The notes: generated by a model from the sequence alone, not told the origin. A DNA stretch of 52,706 nt from Oscillospiraceae bacterium (GCA_020024155.1 JAHHUE010000004.1:1-52706), one strand, 5' to 3'. Shown: positions 32,801 through 41,297, counted from the stretch's first letter. Translations and numbers: made by a program.

Positions 32801-33283
32801 ATGAAATGGATAGTCATTAGCGATACTCACGGATTTTACAGTGAACTTTATAAGATTTTGGAAAAAGAAAGCAATATAAAAAATGTTATTTTTCTAGGCG
32901 ATGGAATAAATGATATAAGAAAAGCTAAGTTGGATTTTCCTGACCATAGATTTGAGGTAGTTGCAGGCAACTGCGATATGGCAAATGGTTTATTGCCAAT
33001 GAATATTATTAAAATCGGAGATTATAAAGTGCTTATGACTCATGGTGATGGTTTTGATGTAAAAACCAGCAGGCTGGGTTTAAGAAGAGGAGCTATAAAT
33101 ATGGGTGTGGATATAGTGCTTTATGGACATACTCATAAGCAATATTATGAATATCTTGACGGGCTATATATATTTTGCCCAGGAAGTGTTAAACCTGATG
33201 TTTCAACAGGATATTCTGCAAGTTACGGAATTATGGATTTTTCTGAGGGATACCCAAATATTTACAATTGTGAAATATATTGA
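32801..33283 (+). CDS. YfcE/MJ0936-type metallophosphodiesterase (160 aa)
   Basis: Calcineurin-like two-metal phosphodiesterase. All five metal motifs are present: SDTHG (residues 7-11), GDGIND, GNCD, THGD and GHTHK. The length matches the small YfcE/YsnB group, which hydrolyses model phosphodiesters; the natural substrate is uncertain. The ATG at 32801 was chosen over the TTG two codons earlier, because the AGGGGG ribosome site is then at usual distance. It is co-transcribed with rsmI and closed by a terminator. Confidence 0.9.
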   Translation: MKWIVISDTHGFYSELYKILEKESNIKNVIFLGDGINDIRKAKLDFPDHRFEVVAGNCDMANGLLPMNIIKIGDYKVLMTHGDGFDVKTSRLGLRRGAINMGVDIVLYGHTHKQYYEYLDGLYIFCPGSVKPDVSTGYSASYGIMDFSEGYPNIYNCEIY

Positions 33284-33285
33284 TA

Positions 33286-33317
33286 AAAAACCGTCTTATT
33301 TATATAAGGCGGTTTTT
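33286..33317 (+). terminator. Terminator of rsmI-phosphodiesterase operon
   Basis: AAAAACCGTCTTAT pairs with ATAAGGCGGTTTTT (G-T pair included), TTAT loop, T-rich tail. Confidence 0.88.
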
Positions 33318-33318
33318 A

Positions 33319-33347
33319 TTGTCTTTTAATATAAATAATGATACAAT
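33319..33347 (+). promoter_or_regulatory. Promoter of the MBOAT gene
   Basis: TTGTCT (33319-33324), 17-base spacer, TACAAT (33342-33347), directly after the preceding terminator. Confidence 0.6.
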
Positions 33348-33390
33348 AAAATGTAAAACTTTTTTAAAATAGATTAACAGAGGTTTATTT

Positions 33391-34905
33391 ATGTTATTTA
33401 ACTCCGTACCATATATGATTTTTTTGCCGATAGCAGTGCTTTTGTATTATATTGTTCCGGCTAAATTTCAAAAAATTTATCTTTTACTTGTAAGTTATTA
33501 TTTTTATGCTTGCTTTGATTTAAGAGCATTGCCTTTTTTGCTCATTTCAACTTTGGTAAGCTATCTTGCAGGTAAAGCCATAGACAGCAAAGAAGACGAT
33601 AAGCAAAGAAAGTATGCAATGATTATAGCTTTGGTTATAAATATAGGTATGCTTTTAGTTTTCAAATACTTTAACTTCTTTGCAGAAAATATTGTTTCGC
33701 TTGCAAATGTATTTGGGGCAAATATAGAGTTTAAAAAATTCAATATCCTTTTTGTTACAGGTATTAGCTTTTTTACATTCCAAAGTGTTGGCTATGTTGT
33801 TGATGTTTATCTTAAAAAGATTAAAGCAGAAAAAGATTTGCTTACATACAGTCTTTTTATCGGCTTTTTCCCTCATGTTTTGGCAGGGCCTATTTCTCGT
33901 GGTGCAAAGCTTATTCCTCAATTTTATAAAGAACACAAATTTTCTTACAGTAACACAGTATCAGGACTTCAACTTATGGCAATCGGTTTTTTCAAAAAGA
34001 TTGCAGTTGCAGATGTGCTTGCAATGTTTATAACATCAGTACATAATAATCTGCACGAATATTCAGGCATTATTCTTATATTTACTGCATTTGCATATTC
34101 AATTCAGCTTTACGGAGATTTTTCCGGTTACTCTGATATTGCAAGAGGCAGTGCAAAACTTTTGGATTTTGATATAGTTGATAACTTCAACACTCCTTAT
34201 TTTTCAACTTCATTCAGTCAGTTCTGGACAAAATGGCATATTTCTTTGTCATCTTGGTTTCAAGATTATATTTTTACACCTTTTGTATGGACAAATCCGT
34301 TGTGTCGCTTTGGATACGAAAAACCACCGGTTATAGTGGCAATATGGATTGTATTTTTAACAAGTGGTTTATGGCATGGCAGTGCGTGGACATTTATTAT
34401 ATGGGGTATGCTGCACGCAATTTATCGCACCGGCGAAGACCTTATGCGTAAATATTATAAAAAACCAGACAAACACCCAAAACCAGTTAAATACTGGGGA
34501 AAGGTTATATGGGTGTTCACCCTTGTTACATTTAGCCAGATATTTTTCCGTGCAAACACATTAAAAGACGCATTTTGGTATATAGGACATTTGTTCAGTA
34601 ATTTGTCGTTGTCTGTGTTTAAAGCAGATTTATACAATGCAGTTTCAACAGGTTTTGACGCAACACCAATGCTTGTTTATGCATATATCGGATACGCAAT
34701 ACTTGTTGTTGCAATTTTGGTTTATATAGATTGGTATCGTCAGTTCCGTTTAAAAGGAAAATGCCTCACAACAGTATTTTTAACAATGAAACAACCATAT
34801 CGTATTTTATGCTACTATATTCTTGTTGGTCTTATTATGGCAGGATTTATTATGCAAAACGGTGGATATGGTTCATCAGCAAACTTTATTTATGCAAACT
34901 TCTAG
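33391..34905 (+). CDS. MBOAT-family O-acyltransferase (504 aa)
   Basis: Polytopic membrane O-acyltransferase of the AlgI/DltB/PatA group, which passes acyl groups across the membrane onto extracytoplasmic glycans. The family signatures are present: QLYGDFSGYSDIARGSAKLL, FSQFWTKWHISLSSWFQDYI and the catalytic-His region LTSGLWHGSAWTFIIWG near residue 325. About ten to twelve membrane helices are predicted. AGAGGT precedes the start. The usual partner (an AlgX/DHHW-type SGNH-like protein or DltC) is not adjacent. With glf and the polysaccharide genes nearby, O-acetylation of a surface glycan is a reasonable guess. Confidence 0.92.
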   Translation: MLFNSVPYMIFLPIAVLLYYIVPAKFQKIYLLLVSYYFYACFDLRALPFLLISTLVSYLAGKAIDSKEDDKQRKYAMIIALVINIGMLLVFKYFNFFAENIVSLANVFGANIEFKKFNILFVTGISFFTFQSVGYVVDVYLKKIKAEKDLLTYSLFIGFFPHVLAGPISRGAKLIPQFYKEHKFSYSNTVSGLQLMAIGFFKKIAVADVLAMFITSVHNNLHEYSGIILIFTAFAYSIQLYGDFSGYSDIARGSAKLLDFDIVDNFNTPYFSTSFSQFWTKWHISLSSWFQDYIFTPFVWTNPLCRFGYEKPPVIVAIWIVFLTSGLWHGSAWTFIIWGMLHAIYRTGEDLMRKYYKKPDKHPKPVKYWGKVIWVFTLVTFSQIFFRANTLKDAFWYIGHLFSNLSLSVFKADLYNAVSTGFDATPMLVYAYIGYAILVVAILVYIDWYRQFRLKGKCLTTVFLTMKQPYRILCYYILVGLIMAGFIMQNGGYGSSANFIYANF

Positions 34906-34916
34906 CAGATAAATTT

Positions 34917-34947
34917 AAACAGCGTGCTTTTGTACGCTGTTTTTTTA
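34917..34947. terminator. Terminator between convergent MBOAT and ABC genes
   Basis: AAACAGCGT / ACGCTGTTT stem with a strong T-run on the plus strand; it also touches the end of the minus-strand ATPase gene. Confidence 0.85.
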
Positions 34948-35610
34948 TTGCTCAATAATTTTACCATCAGATAAAGTAAAAATTCTGTCAGCCAAATTAA
35001 GCATACTTCTGTCGTGGGTTATCATTATAACAAGAGTGCCATTTTGTTTAAGATTGTTTATGTTTTCCATAACCATTTCTGAACTTTCTTTGTCCAAATT
35101 TCCGGTTGGCTCATCACAGAAAAGTATTTTGGGGCTTAAAACCAACGCTCGTGCTATGGCAACTCGTTGTTGTTGTCCACCTGAAAGATGATGAGGCAGA
35201 TAGTTAATACGATGGGAAAGTCCCACTTGCTCCAAAGCCTTTTTTGCCATTTCATTTCTTTGTTTGCGACCTATTTTTCTGTATTTTAACCCAAGCTGAA
35301 CATTTTCAATAGCAGTCATAGATGAAATTAGGTTGTAGCCTTGGAAAATAAATGCAATATCACTTCTTCGCATATTGCATATATCTGTTCGTGACATATC
35401 ATTTACAAACTTTCCGTTTATCTCCAAAGTGCCACTGTCAAAAGTATCAAGACAGCTTAGCACATTTAAAAAGGTGCTTTTTCCACAACCACTTTTGCCA
35501 AAAATCATACATAGTTCTCCACAGTTTCCGTGAAAGTCAATTCCGTCAAGCACAATATTTTTCCCTTCAACTGTGTTATATACTTTTGTGATTTTGTTTG
35601 CTTTAAGCAT
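34945..35610 (-). CDS. ABC transporter ATPase, LolD/MacB-type (221 aa)
   Basis: Nucleotide-binding subunit of the MacB/LolD/FtsE class. It carries Walker A FGKSGCGKST, the Q-loop FIFQGYNLISSMTAIENVQL, the signature LSGGQQQRVAIARAL, Walker B ILFCDEPTGNLD and the H-loop ITHD. All catalytic residues are intact. GAGGT precedes the start. Neither an FtsX/MacB-like permease nor a membrane-fusion protein is adjacent; the gene is alone between an MBOAT gene and the divergent spoIVB. Partner and substrate are unknown. Confidence 0.9.
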   Translation of the reverse strand: MLKANKITKVYNTVEGKNIVLDGIDFHGNCGELCMIFGKSGCGKSTFLNVLSCLDTFDSGTLEINGKFVNDMSRTDICNMRRSDIAFIFQGYNLISSMTAIENVQLGLKYRKIGRKQRNEMAKKALEQVGLSHRINYLPHHLSGGQQQRVAIARALVLSPKILFCDEPTGNLDKESSEMVMENINNLKQNGTLVIMITHDRSMLNLADRIFTLSDGKIIEQ

Positions 35611-35632
35611 AATTTAACCTCTTGATTTTATG

Positions 35633-35661
35633 TTATAGAAATAAGATTTCTGCACATAATA
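35633..35661 (+). promoter_or_regulatory. Candidate sigma-G/sigma-F promoter of spoIVB
   Basis: TTATA (35633-35637), 17-base spacer, CATAATA (35655-35661), the -10 fitting the sigma-G pattern CATnnTA. The -35 is imperfect. It is supported by the known forespore expression of spoIVB in Bacillus. Confidence 0.4.
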
Positions 35662-35685
35662 GTATTATTCAATTGGAGGTATGTT

Positions 35686-36906
35686 ATGCTTAAAAAGACC
35701 ATTAAACTGTTTATATACTCAGCAATGTTGCTAACAGGTTTTTCAATTTATGTTGAAGGAATGATACCGTCAGATTTATATGTTGTTTCCGGTGGCGAAG
35801 TGCAAATAAAAAGTCTGCCAATAGTAACATTTGAAAATAAAAATATATCAGATAGTGCACAGGTGGCGAAATCCGGACAAAAACTGAAATATAAGGCAAA
35901 GCTGTTTGGTGTATTTCCGGTTAAAGATGTAAATGTAACAACTACAACAAATAGAAAAGTATCTGTTGCAGGCACACCTTTTGGAATAAAAATGTTTAGT
36001 GATGGTGTTATGGTTGTTGGTTTTTCAGAGGTTTTGACACAAACTGGATATCAAAGTCCAGCCAAGCTTGCCGGTTTAAAAATGGGCGATGTAATAATGA
36101 AACTGGATGAATTTCCAACAAAAACAAATGAAGATGTGGAAAAATATATTAAAAAGAATGCAGATAAGCCTATAAATGTTGTTTTTCAAAGAGATGGAAA
36201 AACACAAAAAACAGTGCTTGTTCCGGTTATGGATAAAAGCACAAGAGCATATCGCACAGGTATGTGGGTAAGAGATTCTTCTGCCGGTGTTGGAACAATG
36301 ACATTTTATGATGTGCAAAAAGGAATGTTTGCAGGGCTTGGGCACGGTATAAAAGATACAGACACTCAAAAGGAAATACCACTTTTATCCGGAGAGATTG
36401 TTCCGGTTAAAATTGTGGGGCTTACAAAAAGTCAAAACGGACAAGCAGGGGAATTAAAAGGCACTTTTATGACTAACTTTGCAACAGGTAAGGTGCTTGC
36501 CAATATTTCAAGCGGTGTGTATGGAAGAATTTTTACTGTTCCAAAAGAAAATGTAATGGATATAGCTTCTCCACAGGAAGTCCATACAGGACCGGCACAG
36601 ATTATCACAACTATAAACGGAACTAAACCTGAAAAATACAATATAATGATAGAAAAAGTATCTCTTACAAGTACAAATGTGAATAAAAATATGGTTATAC
36701 ACATAACAGACGAAAGACTTTTATCGCTTACAGGGGGAATTGTTCAAGGAATGAGTGGCTCTCCAATAGTTCAAGACGGTAAATTGGTTGGTGCAGTTAC
36801 ACACGTTTTTGTAAATCAAGTTGAAAGAGGATACGGAATTTTTGCACAAAATATGGTTAATACACTTGATAGCATTGATAATGAAAATATGCAAATGGCA
36901 GGATAA
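35686..36906 (+). CDS. spoIVB: SpoIVB peptidase (406 aa)
   Basis: Forespore-secreted S55 serine peptidase that triggers sigma-K activation by acting on the SpoIVF complex. It has an N-terminal membrane/signal segment (about 5-25), a PDZ domain (about 95-185, including GYQSPAKLAGLKMGDVIMKL) and the S55 domain. Catalytic triad residues by alignment are H220 (AGLGHGI), D342 (HITDERLL) and S357 (GMSGSPI); the Asp-to-Ser spacing of 15 equals that of the Bacillus enzyme. GGAGG precedes the start. In most spore formers spo0A follows directly; here three other loci intervene. Confidence 0.96.
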   Translation: MLKKTIKLFIYSAMLLTGFSIYVEGMIPSDLYVVSGGEVQIKSLPIVTFENKNISDSAQVAKSGQKLKYKAKLFGVFPVKDVNVTTTTNRKVSVAGTPFGIKMFSDGVMVVGFSEVLTQTGYQSPAKLAGLKMGDVIMKLDEFPTKTNEDVEKYIKKNADKPINVVFQRDGKTQKTVLVPVMDKSTRAYRTGMWVRDSSAGVGTMTFYDVQKGMFAGLGHGIKDTDTQKEIPLLSGEIVPVKIVGLTKSQNGQAGELKGTFMTNFATGKVLANISSGVYGRIFTVPKENVMDIASPQEVHTGPAQIITTINGTKPEKYNIMIEKVSLTSTNVNKNMVIHITDERLLSLTGGIVQGMSGSPIVQDGKLVGAVTHVFVNQVERGYGIFAQNMVNTLDSIDNENMQMAG

Positions 36907-36909
36907 AAT

Positions 36910-36936
36910 AAAACCGACAGTAAATATGTCGGTTTT
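36910..36936 (+). terminator. Terminator of spoIVB
   Basis: AAAACCGACA / TGTCGGTTTT perfect arms, 7-base loop, T-run. Confidence 0.92.
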
Positions 36937-37027
36937 TTATTTCCCTTCTAATGTGTGGAAATTTCATCAATAATATAGTATAATGATAAAAAATTATAAT
37001 GTACAAAAAGAAAAAAGGAATAAAATT

Positions 37028-38047
37028 ATGAAATTATTATCAGTGGTAATTCCTTGTTATAATTCATCAGAATATATGAGCAAGGCTATTGAAAGTTGTC
37101 TTGTGTTTGGGGATAAAATAGAAATTATAATTGTTGATGATGGCTCACAAAAAGACAATACATTGGAAATTGGCAAAAGATATGAAAATAAATATCCAGA
37201 TATAATAAAATGTATTCATCAGGAAAACGGCGGGCACGGTCAAGCTGTTAATACAGGGCTTAAAAATTCAACAGGTAAATATTTTAAAGTTCTTGACAGT
37301 GATGACTGGTTTGATAAAGACGCACTTTTAAAAGTTAAAGTAACTTTGGAACAGTTTGAGGCACATCAAAAACAAGTTGATATGTTTATTTGCAACTATG
37401 TTTACGAAAAACCAAGCAAAAACAAAGCAAGAGTTATCAGATATACAAATGTTATGCCTGAAAATAAAGTGTTTTCTTGGAAAGATACAAAAAAATTCTT
37501 GTCACATCAAAATCTGCTTATGCACAGCGTTATATATCGCACAGAGCTTTTGAGAAATTGTAATCTTGAATTGCCAAAACATACATTTTATGTTGATAAT
37601 ATATTTGTTTATCAGCCACTGCCTTATGTTAAAACAATGTATTATATGAACATAGATTTATATCGCTATTACATAGGCCGTGAAGACCAGTCAGTTAATG
37701 AAAAAATTATGATTAGCCGTATAGACCAGCAGTTAAGAGTTAATAAAATTATGATAGACTGCTGTGATGTTATGGCACTTAAAGATGAAAAATGCAAACA
37801 ATATATGATTAAATACCTTGCTATGATTACAACTGTTTCCACCGTTTTGCTTATAAAAACCGGAACAACAGAAAATCTTGCAAAAAAATATGAACTTTGG
37901 AACTATCTCAAAGTTAGAAATATTAAGCTATATAAAGCAATAAAACATACTTTTCTTGGCAGATGTATGCAGTTTGATTCCGTAGCAGGCAAAAAACTTG
38001 TAGCAACGGGATATAGTATTTCCCAGAAAATATTTGGTTTTAACTAA
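37028..38047 (+). CDS. GT2 family glycosyltransferase (339 aa)
   Basis: Single GT-A (family 2) domain at the N terminus: LLSVVIPCYNSSEYMSKAIE, VDDGSQKDNT, then HGQAVNTGLKNSTGKYFKVL followed by the metal-binding DSDDW. The C-terminal 130 residues are helical with a basic end (KKLVATGYSISQKIF) but no clear membrane segment. The Met at 37028 was chosen because the GT2 fold starts there and an A-rich AAAGGAA site precedes it; the upstream in-frame Met would add 15 basic residues. A TATAAT sits about 50 bases upstream. The donor sugar is unknown. It is the first of the loci that separate spoIVB and spo0A. Confidence 0.88.
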   Translation: MKLLSVVIPCYNSSEYMSKAIESCLVFGDKIEIIIVDDGSQKDNTLEIGKRYENKYPDIIKCIHQENGGHGQAVNTGLKNSTGKYFKVLDSDDWFDKDALLKVKVTLEQFEAHQKQVDMFICNYVYEKPSKNKARVIRYTNVMPENKVFSWKDTKKFLSHQNLLMHSVIYRTELLRNCNLELPKHTFYVDNIFVYQPLPYVKTMYYMNIDLYRYYIGREDQSVNEKIMISRIDQQLRVNKIMIDCCDVMALKDEKCKQYMIKYLAMITTVSTVLLIKTGTTENLAKKYELWNYLKVRNIKLYKAIKHTFLGRCMQFDSVAGKKLVATGYSISQKIFGFN

Positions 38048-38052
38048 AATTT

Positions 38053-38080
38053 AACCCGACAGTCATAAACTTGTCGGGTT
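38053..38080 (+). terminator. Terminator of the GT2 gene
   Basis: AACCCGACA / TGTCGGGTT stem with T-run. The core CCGACA/TGTCGG is shared with the spoIVB terminator 1.1 kb upstream. Confidence 0.9.
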
Positions 38081-38126
38081 TTTGTTTTATAATATATGAC
38101 ATAATGTTATAAAAAAGGAAGCTATT

Positions 38127-38901
38127 ATGTTAAAAAGAATCTATCCCGTTGAAAAAGAATTTATAAAATTTGCAAAAAAGAACAGATACTCATAGACAAA
38201 AAATTAAATAAAAAATCATCTTCATTAGAAAATTTTCTGTCAGATAAAATTCCAAAAGGCTTGCAAAATACATTGAACATTGCATTTGAAAAAGCCTTTA
38301 ATATGATTTTTTCAAAAGGAACAGATTTTATAGAAAAAACCTACAATAAAGAAAAAATCGACCAGAATTACAAAATAAATTTACTGCTGATGTAAAAAAT
38401 AACAGAAGAAGTCTTAAACAGTTTAATAAATCTGCCAGTGGAAAATTAAATCTTGCAATAAGTGGTGTAAGTGGTGTTGGACTTGGTGTTTTAGGTATCG
38501 GCATACCAGATATTGCAATATTTACATCACTTTTGCTAAAAAGTATATATGAAATAAGCCTTAGCTATGGGTATGATTATAACGATGAGCAGGAAAAACA
38601 TTTTATTTTGATTTTGATACAAGTAGCACTTCTCGGTGGTGATGAATTTAAAAAAATAAATGATAAAGTTGATTTTTATATTAAAAACGGTTTTATGCTT
38701 GAAGATGTATCAATTTAACAAAATATTTGCGATACATCAAAATGCCTTTCAGGAGAGCTTTTGTATATAAAATTTTTACAAGGTGTGCCAATTGTTGGGG
38801 CAGTTGGTGGTGCTTATGATTTTGTATACACAAAACAAGTTGTTGATTATGCAAAAATAAAATATTATAAAAGATTTTTATATAGCAGAGCAAATTTGTA
38901 A
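38127..38901 (+). pseudogene. EcsC-family protein, frameshifted
   Basis: Reconstructed product of about 258 residues, matching EcsC-family proteins: SGVSGVGLGVLGIGIPDIAI, LLKSIYEISLSYGYDYNDEQ, LSGELLYIKFLQGVPIVGAV and a basic end. Lesions: loss of one A in the run 38174-38179, loss of one A in the run 38352-38357, and an in-frame TAA at 38716-38718. The start keeps a good ribosome site (AAAGGA), and the stop lies at 38899. Only a fragment of about 61 codons remains open. The family's function is unclear even when intact. Confidence 0.82.
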
Positions 38902-38992
38902 AGTTATATTTATTTGCCTTTAAAATTTTATTTTAGTATAATTAGAACTAAAATAACAGGTCTTTTATTTCAAAAAATAAAGGGGAATATAT

Positions 38993-40114
38993 ATGTATAA
39001 CGATAAAAAAGTTTATGCTGTTATTGTGGCAGCAGGTAAAGGCACACGCATTGGTTTTGACAAAATGCTGTATAAAATAGACGGTACTCCGGTTGTGGAA
39101 AAATCAGTACAGGCATTTGAAAATAATAAACTTGTGGACAGTATAATAGTTGTAGCCGGAGAGAATAGTGATAATATAAAACAAATATCTGAAAAATACA
39201 GCAAAGTTATTTCGGTGGTTAAAGGCGGAAGCCAAAGAGCAGAAAGCGTTGCAAACGGACTTAAAGAAATAAAAACAGAAGGACTTGTGGCAGTGCACGA
39301 CGGTGCAAGACCATATGTCAGTGATGATATTATTACAAATACAATTATATCTGCTGAAAAAACAAAGGCTGCAATACCTTGTGTGCCGGTAAAAGACACT
39401 ATAAAAATGGGGAATAACAAAGTTGTGGAACACTCATTGCAACGAGATAAACTGTTTATTACGCAGACACCTCAAGTATTTTGCGTTGAAACATATAAAC
39501 AACTTTTGGAAAACAATAAGGATTTTTCTATTACAGATGATGCACAGCTTTTTGAAAATGCAGGATATAAAGTTTCAATATGCGACGGAAGCTATGAAAA
39601 CTATAAAATAACAACAATTGACGATATAAAGGTGGAAAAGAAAATGAGAATTGGTCACGGATATGACGTTCACCGTTTGGTTGAAGATAGAAAACTTATA
39701 CTTGGTGGTGTTGAAATAGAATACGAAAAAGGACTTTTGGGACACTCTGACGCTGATGTTCTTACCCACGCAATTATGGACTCTTTGCTTGGTGCGTTGG
39801 CTCTTGGTGATATAGGAAAACATTTTCCAGACACAGACGATGCATATAAAGGTGCAGACAGCTTATATCTGCTTAGCTGTGTAAATAAGCTTATAAAAGA
39901 AAAAGGTGCAGAAATAGAGAATATAGACAGCACAATACTTTGTCAAAAGCCAAAACTTGCAAAACATATTCAGTCTATGAGAGAAAATATAGCAAAAGTT
40001 TTGGAAATAGATGTTGATAAAGTATCAGTAAAAGCAACAACAGAAGAAGGTTTGGGCTTTACCGGAAACGGAGAAGGCATTGCAGTTCACGCAATTTCTT
40101 TGATAAATATATAA
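38993..40114 (+). CDS. ispDF: Bifunctional IspD-IspF of the MEP pathway (373 aa)
   Basis: Fusion of 2-C-methyl-D-erythritol 4-phosphate cytidylyltransferase (residues 1-217) and 2-C-methyl-D-erythritol 2,4-cyclodiphosphate synthase (218-373), catalysing steps 3 and 5 of isoprenoid precursor synthesis. The IspD motifs are VIVAAGKGTRIGFDKMLY and VAVHDGARPYV. The IspF motifs are RIGHGYDVHRL and GLLGHSDADVLTHAIMDSLL, with the zinc ligands, and FTGNGEGIAVHA. The IspF part begins at Met 218 (39644), preceded by AAGGTGG, so some free IspF may be translated. Fusions of this type are known in several clades. AAGGGGA precedes the start. Confidence 0.96.
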   Translation: MYNDKKVYAVIVAAGKGTRIGFDKMLYKIDGTPVVEKSVQAFENNKLVDSIIVVAGENSDNIKQISEKYSKVISVVKGGSQRAESVANGLKEIKTEGLVAVHDGARPYVSDDIITNTIISAEKTKAAIPCVPVKDTIKMGNNKVVEHSLQRDKLFITQTPQVFCVETYKQLLENNKDFSITDDAQLFENAGYKVSICDGSYENYKITTIDDIKVEKKMRIGHGYDVHRLVEDRKLILGGVEIEYEKGLLGHSDADVLTHAIMDSLLGALALGDIGKHFPDTDDAYKGADSLYLLSCVNKLIKEKGAEIENIDSTILCQKPKLAKHIQSMRENIAKVLEIDVDKVSVKATTEEGLGFTGNGEGIAVHAISLINI

Positions 40115-40150
40115 AGAACAACAAAGTTAAATATTATTTTTATGTATTAT

Positions 40151-40226
40151 TTTGTCAAATAATGTTGAAAAATGGATAAAAAAGACCAAAAGGTTGAAAT
40201 TATTAAATAAAATGTGCTATTATAAT
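40151..40226 (+). promoter_or_regulatory. spo0A promoter region with a 0A-box
   Basis: TTTGTCAAA (40151-40159) matches the Spo0A binding box TTTGTCRAA, and TGTTGAA follows nearby as a weaker second site. A sigma-A-type pair TTGAAA (40194-40199) / TATTAT (40218-40223) with an 18-base spacer lies downstream. Autoregulation by Spo0A-P is known in other spore formers. Confidence 0.55.
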
Positions 40227-40277
40227 ACTGGTTTATAAAAGGCTGTTAAATAAATGCTTAGGGAGAGTTCTTTTATT

Positions 40278-41039
40278 ATGATGGAGAAAGGGCTTCGAAT
40301 TTTATTTAGTGAACAATCAGCAGAAATCATTTCTGCAAGCAAGCATTTTTTTGATAGCAAAGGAATCAAAACATACTATTGCTCCAAAAATGGCAAAGAA
40401 GTATTACAAACAATTGAGGCAGTAAAACCAGATATTGTTTTTCTGGATGTATTTCTTTCATCTTTGGACGCAATAGGTGTTAAAAAAGCTTGCGAGGGAA
40501 TTGAAAATCCGCCAAAATTATTTTTTGCTACAAGTTCATTTGACAATGATAATATTGCTTGTCAAATTATGGAGGCTGGATTTGACTATTATTTCCTAAA
40601 ACCATATTCTTATGATTTTGCTCTTAGCAGAGCAGAAACACTTTTAGGTGCAAACTTGACAAAACAAGCACAGGAATCTGATTTGGAATATCAAGTTAGC
40701 GAAATATTACATACTATGGGTGTACCTGCTCATATTAAAGGATATAGTTTCCTTAGACAATCAATTATTATGGTTATAAACGAGCCAGAAGTTATAAGCC
40801 TTGTTACCAAAAGATTATACCCAGATATTGCAAAGCTTAATAATACAACAGCAAGCCGTGTAGAAAGAGCAATACGACATGCTATTGAGGTTGCTTGGGA
40901 CCGTGGCAATGTTGAAACAATGAATGATTATTTTGGTTACACTATAAACAATATGCGTGGCAAGCCAACTAATTCAGAGTTTATAGCAATGATTGCCGAC
41001 AGATTAAGACTTTCACAAAAAAAACAAAGAGCAGTATAA
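40278..41039 (+). CDS. spo0A: Sporulation master regulator Spo0A, atypical receiver (253 aa)
   Basis: Response regulator that commits cells to sporulation. The C-terminal Spo0A domain is highly conserved: HAIEVAWDRGNVETMNDYFG followed by YTINNMRGKPTNSEFIAM, with the recognition helix around SRVERAIRHA. In the receiver, D57 (FLDVFL), T85 and K108 (FLKPY) are kept, but the usual acidic pair DD near residue 11 reads S11-E12 (ILFSEQSAE). Start: tandem ATG ATG at 40278/40281 with GGGAGAG upstream at long spacing; an ATG at 40254 is possible. It is monocistronic, about 3.4 kb from spoIVB. Confidence 0.93.
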   Translation: MMEKGLRILFSEQSAEIISASKHFFDSKGIKTYYCSKNGKEVLQTIEAVKPDIVFLDVFLSSLDAIGVKKACEGIENPPKLFFATSSFDNDNIACQIMEAGFDYYFLKPYSYDFALSRAETLLGANLTKQAQESDLEYQVSEILHTMGVPAHIKGYSFLRQSIIMVINEPEVISLVTKRLYPDIAKLNNTTASRVERAIRHAIEVAWDRGNVETMNDYFGYTINNMRGKPTNSEFIAMIADRLRLSQKKQRAV

Positions 41040-41053
41040 CAAGTGGTATTTAC

Positions 41054-41085
41054 AAAAAGACAGTATTTGTTAATACTGTCTTTTT
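41054..41085 (+). terminator. Terminator of spo0A
   Basis: AAAAAGACAGTATT / AATACTGTCTTTTT perfect 14-base arms, TGTT loop. Confidence 0.93.
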
Positions 41086-41185
41086 GCTTGCTTAAAATAA
41101 AGATAAAATAGTTAGGGACAACTATTCACAGAGATATAAAAGAAGATATGTATAATAAATTATATTGATAAAATACAAATGATAA

Positions 41186-41237
41186 AATAAAACGCCACAA
41201 GAAATCAGTATTGATTTTCCTGTGACGATTTTATTTT
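41186..41237 (-). terminator. Imperfect terminator of the small membrane gene
   Basis: AAAACGCCACAAG pairs imperfectly with CCTGTGACGATTTT around a GAAATCA/TGATTTT inner stem, with A/T tracts on both sides. Confidence 0.5.
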
Positions 41238-41297
41238 TAAGATAATGATTTTTCTGAAAGTCTAGTACAGATAACAATCTGTTGTTAACATAAAAAT

